DNA of 64,000 nt, taken from positions 43,081,994 to 43,145,993 of the forward strand of contig OZ026515.1 in assembly GCA_964019695.1 (NCBI GenBank), written 5' to 3'. Each line of letters opens with the position of its first letter. Position 1 is the first letter of the stretch. The stretch is from Loripinus fragilis (Eukaryota; Mollusca; Bivalvia; Lucinida; Lucinidae). Of this stretch, positions 56,541-64,000 are shown in pieces. Both the position numbers and the translations under genes were made by a program. Under the pieces are notes generated by a model. The model was not told the origin of the DNA. It saw nothing but the letters and a program-made list of their open reading frames with translations, and made no database searches.

Positions 56541-56954
56541 TAAAAAAAAAAATGTATTTTTACTCTGAATATCAATTTTGTTATCATGCGTCATTTCATC
56601 TAGGTCTTCACTGTTTGTCTAAGTAAGCATTTGGGAGTCACTAATATACAAAGGGTTGAACAAATAAAGAGTTGGTGCATCCTACTTGGTAAAGCTGGAA
56701 AAATGCGCCAAAATTGTGAATTCAACATTCTAAATTGCCTAATCGCTTGTATCTGTTTCCTATTCAGTTCAGGAGCACCTAACAAGTGCTAACAATTCTA
56801 TGTTGCTGTGGTACATTTATTTGGCTGAATCGCAGGAAATGTATAAAATAATATACCTAAAATAATAAACAGGTTTCATACATGTATTTTGTTTATTTTC
56901 TTTAATGTGTACAATAGTGGATCGTTTACTTTTTCTTTGCAATATGCATAACTT

Positions 56955-57500
56955 GTATTGTTATATGACTAGAGATAATCCTGTCTCCTGATTGACTCAA
57001 AGTTGTCTTTATAAATCTCTATGTCTACCTAAAAAACGGTTTGAACTGGCATATAAGTTAATATTTCATGAAAATCAGCTCTAACTAGTTTCCAGAAGTT
57101 AATATTTTGACACGTTAGCAATATTAAACTCTACAGAACTAAAAATAGCATGATGAGTATGAAACTAGCATGGGCTGCATGAAATTGACATGATTTGCTG
57201 TTTCACATCCCAACAGGTAAATTAAAGACGTTCATGAATTTTAACAACAGTTTTGTTTTGTTTGTCCATTTATCTTTGTCTAAATAAACAAAATGTTAAA
57301 AGGTGTTTTATGATTAAATTTTACATTCCACAATCAGAGATTTATATACATTTTAAATTAAATGTATTATATACATTTAAATTAAGTCCTTAGGCTGAAC
57401 ATAGCTTCAGAAACAAAAGTGAAAGTAGAAAATTTTCAATCTTAGTTAAAAGGTCATATAACAAAACAGTTATTGACTTCAGTTTCGGTAGACATCAGGA
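56955..57500 (+). repeat. ~0.5 kb duplicated sequence, copy 2
   Basis: Partner of 53755-54370 in the same orientation, 3.2 kb away, on the other side of the BarH-like exon. It keeps the GTTTCACATCCCAACAGGTA block. Confidence 0.65.
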
Positions 57501-57600
57501 TTTATCTACCCTTAAAAGTGATATTCACCTCTGCCTAGCGGCTTCGGCGAATTATCACTTTTTCGGGTAGATAAATCCTAATGTCTACCTCATTGTATAA
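57485..57600. repeat. Hairpin repeat GGTAGACAT...ATGTCTACC
   Basis: GGTAGACATCAGGATTTATC and GATAAATCCTAATGTCTACC are inverted with inner AAAAGTGATA / TATCACTTTT, enclosing GCCTAGCGGCTTCGGCG. Short foldback element. Confidence 0.75.
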
Positions 57601-57639
57601 TATGCCTCCATTCTTTATTATTTTTCTTTCGCTGGATTC

Positions 57640-57860
57640 GTAGGAATACTCGTTTATAGGAGGCTTTTGGGGATATGCAATTAGTTAGGGGATAACTTTT
57701 CAAAATTTTCATTTGGGGAGGTATATTGTCGCATATTCGGTCGGAAATTTAGTTTTACGGTGACGCGCGAGCGGAGCCATAAAACGTGATTTCCGAACGT
57801 AAAACCGACGATATACCTCCCAAAATGAAAATTTTGAATATGTTTATCCCCATTCTAATG
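57640..57860. repeat. Palindromic repeat with GACGCGCGAGCGGAGC centre
   Basis: GGGGATA...TTCAAAATTTTCATTTGGG and CCCAAAATGAAAATTTTGAA...TATCCCC are inverted. Inner GGTATATTGTCG pairs with CGACGATATACC. The centre is a CpG-rich ACGCGCGAGCGGAGC, out of line with the AT-rich surroundings. Confidence 0.7.
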
Positions 57861-58442
57861 CACTTCTGCAGTCTCGTCTCAAATTGGAGCGTTGTAAGCC
57901 GCTTAAAGAAGCACTTCATTCAACGAAATGTGACGTGATTAATGGCGTTAGACTTTTTCCAACAGTACATCGCAGGATATACTGTCGCAAATTTTTGAAG
58001 TTATCCAATCAGATGTCGCGTTACATAATCAAGTGCTTTGAATAACAAATGCTGGTGTGCTGTCTCATATCTAATCATATCTTGATTTGTTTACTGACTA
58101 CTTAATAGAAAAATAATTGCTTGTCTGTGAGAAAAGATAGGCTAAAGGAAAAAAATATTAATTAATAAATTTGCTGAAAGAATTAACATTTTTGCCCATT
58201 TACCAAAGAGCAACATGTTTTATTTTGTACGTTTTTGTTTGATTGACAACTGTAGCCGAACAGATATTTCCGTACTGAACTGCGACATGTTTTCATTATG
58301 AAAGCCATGCTGTTGGACCACCCTGGTAGTGGCCGCTAAGTGCATATACAAAATCTTATTCAATATTGCTTCTTCTTGCCTAATCAACCTTATTGCAATG
58401 TCAAAAAGAGCAATTTGAAAATACAAGCAGCTAGCTGCTTAA

Positions 58443-58657
58443 CTCTTTGCATGCTGGGTAATTTTCATGTTTTTTGTCGTTGGACGTCCACTTTGAAAAT
58501 TTATATTTTCAAAAAACAAATTTCAGCAACACTATCAGAGTGTCAAACGGTTTGAATTCAGATCAGGACCGACTTTTAGGTCGGTCCTGATCTGGATCCA
58601 AACTGTTTGCAAATTTTACCAACAGGCGACTTTTTTTATCAGCTAGCAAGGTAAGAG
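58443..58657. mobile_element. TTAA-type MITE, related family
   Basis: TTAA (58439-58442) is followed by CTCTTTGCATGCTGGG. The right end is AGCTAGCAAGGTAAGAG, then TTATTAA. The central hairpin is GATCAGGACCGAC / GTCGGTCCTGATC. Its layout is like the piggyBac-type MITE at 2457, but with a different sequence. Confidence 0.6.
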
Positions 58658-58989
58658 TTATTAAATCGATACTAGGACACATTCGCTCCTAAGGCAATTG
58701 GCCTCATTTCGTCATCCCACTGAGGTAGGTGAAGGTGATTACCCGTGCCTTATCTGGACACGGACCCCTAATAAAATAGTCTAGTTGTTATTTTGCGAGA
58801 TAATAGTATACATACTCTGGCTGGAACACCAACAACAATATACACATGTACATATTTTCTCTCTATATAGCAGATTTTGATGTACAAAATTGTATATATG
58901 CTGATTAGTCGATGTGATAATTTTGATAGAATAACACAATCACCGTGGGGGTTGGGGGCCAAAAAAATTTTTTTTTCTGAAATTCAGCC

Positions 58990-59270
58990 AGATTTGGTGA
59001 GCTAGTTACTTACATGAATTGCACATGCAGCGGCACAATTTTTTGGGTCCTCAGCCCCTGGGGCCTTGGGGAGGGGTCAAAAATTTAATTTTCTGAACAT
59101 CGTCATGTGGCATATCAAATTAAAGGGAATTTGCAGTAGACCAGGATACACTGAAAAATTTTAACCTACGACCAAACTGGTGACCTTGGGATGGGTCAAA
59201 GGGACAATTACCATTAGATTTCCTCGAGAGCGTGGGGATTTGCGATGGCGCGCCATCGAATGTGTTCTAG
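58990..59270. repeat. Repeat block ending in GCGATGGCGCGCCATCG palindrome
   Basis: CATCGTCATGTGGCATATCA, AATTAAAGGG, ACCAGGATACACTGAAA and GACCTTGGGATGGGTCAAAG match 50540-50700 in reverse. The end GAGCGTGGGGATTTGCGATG is followed by GCGCGCCATCG. Confidence 0.6.
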
Positions 59271-59278
59271 TTGGTTGT

Positions 59279-60460
59279 TGTTTTAAATGATTGACAGCTC
59301 ATACTATATGAGCTGTCAATCATTAACAGGTAACTGTAGTTATCCCGTGACGAAGTCGGAGGGATATTTTGGCGTCGTCCCTGCATCCGTCCGTCATACT
59401 TTTTTTTCCATCCGGTACATATCTCAGTACCTACTAGTCAAATTTGATTCATATTTGGTAAACATGATTTTAGCCATTGACTCTCAATATCCTACAAGTT
59501 TGCTCAAAACCGACCCCTTAACACTTGAGTTATTGCCGTTGTCTTAGAATAGGCAATTATAATGCAAAACCTATATTAGCTTTTTTGAGTAATGATATTC
59601 TCAAAGTTATTATATTTAACAATTCTCACTATATACCATGATTGTCAAGTGCCTTTAGATACGCATGACAATGTCAAAATTTTACCCCACCCCTTTAATC
59701 ATATACTGACCGGGGTCAAAGGTCATATATTTTAATTTTGCAATAACTAAGGCAGTGGTTAATACTTTTTGCTGCAATTTTGCATGCAGGCAAATAAGCA
59801 ATAGATATGAAACATATCAAACGGGATTTTAGTTTGAGGGCATGTGTCTGATCCCCTGGGGTTGACTTAGAGGGAGGGCCGAGACCAAAAGTAAACTTTT
59901 TTCAGAATATGGTCATGTTGCATATCAAATTAAGCAAACGACGCATGCAGCAACATGGTAGCAAATATTTAAACCACAGACACACCCTCGTCCCCCCGGG
60001 GTGGGGTCAAACCATATCTTTTTTCTGAAAGTAGTCATGATGCATATCAAATTAAAGGTTATTGGGCACAGATCATCATGAAAGCAAATGTGATGTCGTT
60101 ACACACACCCTTGACCCCTGGGGAGGGGGGTCAAAAGGTCTTTTTTTCTTTTCTAGATGTGGTCATGTTGCATATCAAATTAAAGTGAAAGAAATGTAGA
60201 CCAAAATGCAATGTAACACTTTGAATTTACACACACTCTTGACCTCTGGAGTTGGATTGAAAGGTCAGATATTGAAATTGTGCAGATGTAAGAATTTTAT
60301 TTTAATTAAACAAAGCACTAAATCATACTTGAAAGGCGTTTGTTATGATCTGAATGATACCGAAGGTATACTTAGGGTTTAGATATATATGGGATTTATG
60401 TTTTGTGATTTACATGTTTCTCTAAAATAATCCTTCGCCGGGCGAATTTGTCTTGTTGTA
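59279..60460. mobile_element. Pearl-like element with ~120 bp units and TCCGTCCGTC tract
   Basis: It begins with the palindrome AATGATTGACAGCTCATA / TATGAGCTGTCAATCATT (59287-59325), then TATCCCGTGACGAAGTCGGAGGGATA and CATCCGTCCGTC. Repeated units follow with GGTCATGTTGCATATCAAAT (59912, 60033 variant, 60162), spaced roughly 120-130 bp and each followed by a CCCCTGGGG...GGTCAAA block. Near 60435 lies TCGCCGGGCGA. The layout is like pearl/Helentron-derived elements. No coding sequence. Confidence 0.5.
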
Positions 60461-60471
60461 TTTCTAATTTG

Positions 60472-60553
60472 ATTGGCTGTTGTTTTACCTGTTAAATGAT
60501 TGGCAGCTCATATGAGCTGTCAATAATTTATCAGGTAAAACAACAGCCAATTA
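60472..60553. repeat. 82 bp palindrome TTGGCTGTTGTTTTACC...
   Basis: TTGGCTGTTGTTTTACCTG and CAGGTAAAACAACAGCCAA are perfect inverted ends. The centre GGCAGCTCATATGAGCTGTC echoes the palindrome at 59287-59325, so the two palindromes bracket the element between them. Confidence 0.85.
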
Positions 60554-60559
60554 AATAAG

Positions 60560-61475
60560 AAATTCAACTACAGGAGCTTCTTGCTCTGCAACAGGCAATC
60601 AAATTAGAAGTACAACTATAGTGGCGTCTTGCTCTTTGGTGGCCACAAATCAAGAAACTAGTTATTGGGGATCATTTTATGCAAATTACAAAATAGCACT
60701 ATAATAAAACGAATTTATTGATAGAGAATGAAAAAAAAACAATCGTAACTGCTTAATGACACGCATGTGGGTATAAATTGTACCCCCCCCCCCCTTTGTG
60801 TTTAATTTTGAAAAGAAAAAATGTGCTCTGATACATTGTACCATAAGATGACGATTTCACTATGCCATTCACGAGATTCCATTAAAGGAAAATGTCTACA
60901 AGTAGTGTTCTTTTTTCTATAACAGCATAGTAATAGCCAAAACTATAAAACTAATGTTGTAATAATGTGTTTCCAAACCCATGGATGTTTTATGCAATAA
61001 AATATGTTCATTCTAATCTTAGCACTATGCCCATTATAATTAATAACATTGTTACGCATTTGTAATCTTTATATTGGGTGGAAAGGGAAGGTCTTGTTGA
61101 TATAATGGAAAAAGAGCATCATTTTTAAAATGACAATTTAACTCCTTTCATTATCATGAGTGAAACTAGTTTTTCAATGACATTCCTTTCTAGCTTCACA
61201 ACCATTTTTTGTATATGCTTTAATACAGCATTCTATCAGTATGTTCAACACACAGAGGTTCAACATGACCATCCATGGTATTAATAGACTTTTCGCTTAC
61301 TGTAAAGGCGGCAACTTTAAAATTCATATCTGGGCGTGGTTCAGCTATTTATATCTGCTAAAGAAGGGAAATTAGGCCCTGTTTATAAATTCGTGAAGAA
61401 TAAATAAGTTGTTTGCGCGCACAAACGTGCGTGCGTTTCATGAAAATCCTAACTGTATACACACTGAACTCACAT
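60560..61475. other. Probable intron sequence, no feature beyond a C run
   Basis: A run of about 14 C at 60781-60795; otherwise AT-rich with no gene or known repeat. Confidence 0.35.
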
Positions 61476-61482
61476 TTATTAA

Positions 61483-61677
61483 CCCTTAAAACGCATAATC
61501 GCAAAATGTATGTTTTTCGTCGTCCGTTAAAATATTTGAAGCCTCATAAACAAACAGTGTGGACCCAGATCAGACTGCTCCTACAGGAGCAGTCTGATCT
61601 GGGTCCACAATGTTTGCCTCTATGCTTATGTTAAATAGACATTTTCAGATGCAGTTATTTTGCTAGCGTTTTAAGGA
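61483..61677. mobile_element. piggyBac-type MITE, copy with mutated right end
   Basis: TTAA (61479-61482) then CCCTTAAAACGCATAATC. The hairpin GGACCCAGATCAGACTGCTC / GAGCAGTCTGATCTGGGTCC is at 61561-61606. The right end GCGTTTTAAGGA-CTAA is one base from GGG-TTAA at each of two places. Confidence 0.8.
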
Positions 61678-61679
61678 CT

Positions 61680-63340
61680 AAATAATGTGTTTTGCGTATA
61701 TACTCAGGTAATTTTGCAAGATGATACAGTAACGTTTGAATAAACCACGCCTCATTTTCAGCTTTTACCTATGTCTAAGGTTGACCAGTCCTAATTACGC
61801 ATTTATGAGGTACCGCCTTTACAGTAACCAAAAAGTCATATCATATATGCTTCAATACAGCATTCTATCAGTATGTTCAAACATGACCAAAGACGGGTTA
61901 CACTGCAATTCATCATCCTCATCATTTGCGTTATAATAATAATCATGACCTATCATAACAGAGTTGCGTCTCTTCGTTCAGTTTGGCGAGGCATGCATGG
62001 CTACTTTCTTTGACGGACTGTACGGCATACAGATGCTGCCATATAGATTGATTGGGAATAACTTATAAGATCGATTCTCACCAGCTGGGAGGTCATTGAG
62101 TACAAAATTGGATCCGCACTGAAAGCCCTAAGGATGTTAAATTTCACTATAATAGCAATCGTTTTCACTTTTAATTTGGTCTTCACGGCATCTGCTGGGA
62201 CATAAAATATAGCATTGAAATTCTTGAATACAAACAAATCAGGCTAATTTTTATCAATAGAAAACTATGAGTAGTAAAGTACAGTTTTATTGGAGGAACT
62301 TTACAAGGTCAGTTTATGAATTCCGGAGTCGTTAGCTTCTCTGCCTTGTATTATTTTAATCGTTTATTATGATGAATATAAAAAACATGGGCCTGACCGC
62401 AGATTACTCAACAGCAAACCGCGGCTTTTAAATCATGTGTTTTCTTTCTTGCTCCAAATTCTGGGTAGCGGGCACTCATCTCCATTGAGCTCTTAAGTAC
62501 TCGTTAGAAACGTCTCGTGAGACAATTCTAGTGGGTATTCTGGTCCTTCTTGTGTTGAAGTAATTTTATTCGAAAAATAATAAATTCGTTGTAAAAAGTA
62601 TAATTGCTATTCTGTACAAAGTGATATATTAACACTTTGTTTTGTTTTGTAGATGACTAATGCTAAATAATTTCCGATGTATTGTATTATATTTTTTAAG
62701 TTGCCTGTCTCATTACATGTGTAAACTCTATATACCTGGCCTCGAGGTTATATTATTTTAATGCTCAAATCAAAATCAAATGCTCATAAAAACTTAAGTA
62801 CGGAAAAATAAAGATTTTACGTGCTTTGAAACTCTCAAACTGTGTATTTATCCTGCTAACACATGTTAAGAGCAATTCTCTGTAACCACCAAAAAATCTA
62901 AATAGGGGTCCGGCACACATAGTCTCAGATTAACTTGATTTTTTTGTATGTTGTACATATAACCCAAAACCACCAAAAATAAAGTAATTTTTTATTTGTT
63001 ACCCTTGGTTGCTATGAAAACCATGATTGTTCATTTTGGGCAAATTTCGTAGATTCTGTATTTTGAAAATATGAAAAAACACTAATTTGAAAGTATTTGC
63101 AGTTATTCAAAAAAGCATTCTGTAACCAAATGGTTGCGGCCAAGCTACAATGTTGTATCAACTCTAACTCTTGATATATGCAGTTTGGTTCTATCATGCA
63201 CGTGCTGGTTGAGCATGAAAACAGTTTTATTACATCGGGGCCTAGTCTGGGTTACATGTTTATATTTAGAGACTGGTCATTTGCTGGGTGTGCAGCAGAT
63301 TTCTTACTCGTACATGTAAGAGACTTTGCCACAGTTGGTC
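61680..63340. other. Probable intron or upstream sequence, no gene seen
   Basis: No homeodomain-like or other coding motif was found on either strand. Confidence 0.35.
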
Positions 63341-63345
63341 AGATG

Positions 63346-63460
63346 TCAGTGGCGGATCCAGTGGGGGTTCGGGGGTTTCGCCCTTATTAAATATCCAATG
63401 AAAATGAAATAATTTGGTCTCAGAGACCAAATTATTTCATTTTCATGGGATTTTTAATGA
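63346..63460. repeat. CAGTGGCGGATCCAG end plus 28 bp-arm hairpin
   Basis: CAGTGGCGGATCCAGTGGGG resembles a CACTG-type element end. At 63398-63450 AATGAAAATGAAATAATTTG and CAAATTATTTCATTTTCAT form a near-perfect stem with a GGTCTCAGAGACC centre. No partner end was located. Confidence 0.5.
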
Positions 63461-64000
63461 AAGTGTACCTGTCGGCGACAATGCCTGATTTGCTGTTAAT
63501 TTATGGGTATGGGGACGAGGGTGGGGGCGTGTGGGAAGGGGTTCCTGAACCTTCATACATGGTTCAAATCACGTCTAAGCCTAGCTGGCGCCTGTGTGGT
63601 AGGTATAATTTCAATATGGGTTGAATCGAGTACTTAATCCACTATTTTCACCTTTTGAAAATGCATGCAGATTTTGCATCGGATGGTCGATTTAATTTCA
63701 ACCCAGCAAGTGCTTATAAGAATAACATAGATAAGGAATCTCTGTAGGTGTCCTGAGCCTCACCGTATTTTTTTTCAACCAGACAAGTACCAGTTTAGCA
63801 TTTCTTTCCAAGGAAACATCTGAAGATAAGCTGTCAATAACATAAAATTGGCAGTCTTAGTATTGTCACTCAAGAGCATATCAAACTATACGGAACATAT
63901 TCATATCTTACACTGAATCAATAAAAATAGTTGAGAAGATTTTGTAAAAAAAAATGTAAATGGTAAAACCCCTTATTGAAAGACATATCATGTGGATACA
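63461..64000. other. Window end, no gene seen
   Basis: No supported feature. Confidence 0.3.

Overview
The window is AT-rich animal nuclear DNA with very few host genes and dense, nested mobile-element debris. The best guess is a bivalve mollusc. This rests on the combination of pearl-like elements with ~152 bp core repeats and ACGT-type microsatellite ends, Penelope-like retroelements (PLEs), pogo/jerky-like transposases and many palindromic MITEs. That species-level call is inference; nothing in the window names the organism.

The only host gene I recognise is the last coding exon of a BarH-like homeobox gene (minus strand, 56012-56294). It carries the end of the homeodomain and the conserved Bar C-terminal tail. 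It is preceded by a clear 3' splice site, and the homeodomain exon must lie to the right, outside the window or beyond a >7.7 kb intron. A short coding-looking island at 20.65-21.0 kb is a second, much weaker host candidate.

Layout. 1.7-4.4 kb: a pogo/jerky-like transposase gene broken by a TTAA-flanked piggyBac-type MITE and by a TA-flanked element that itself contains a PLE tail. 4.5-7.4 kb: a PLE (family A, minus strand) with an LTR-like tail on both sides, then the C-terminus of another pogo-like transposase. 7.4-12.9 kb: diverged repeats, a long hairpin, a family B PLE end and MITEs. 13.4-17.4 kb: a TA element, a pearl-like element with five 152 bp units and a second pogo-like transposase. 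18.6-22 kb: PLE tails. 22.1-26.3 kb: a ~4.1 kb element with long inverted ends and many AAGATGGCGGCC-type motifs, holding a dead LINE and a tRNA-type SINE. 26.7-29.6 kb: a broken Tc1-like transposase and a broken non-LTR reverse transcriptase. 30-42 kb: MITEs, a foldback, a TIR element with four RFX-like X-boxes, and a TIR element packed with GTCAATACCGTAAC motifs. 42.7-45.6 kb: a second, better preserved family A PLE. 46-53.3 kb: MITEs, pearl-like elements (one inserted in a family B PLE tail) and more PLE tails. 53.7-64 kb: the BarH-like exon, flanked by two diverged copies of one ~0.5 kb sequence, then probable intron with pearl-like repeats and MITEs.

Nearly every open frame longer than 60 codons belongs to a mobile element or is a chance frame. 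All transposase and reverse transcriptase genes seen carry stops or frameshifts, so no copy looks autonomous. The most unusual signals are a hairpin core shared by MITE families with different ends, the motif-clustered TIR elements, the conserved RNA-like stem around the PLE stop codon, and a small hydrophobic frame kept in several PLE tails.
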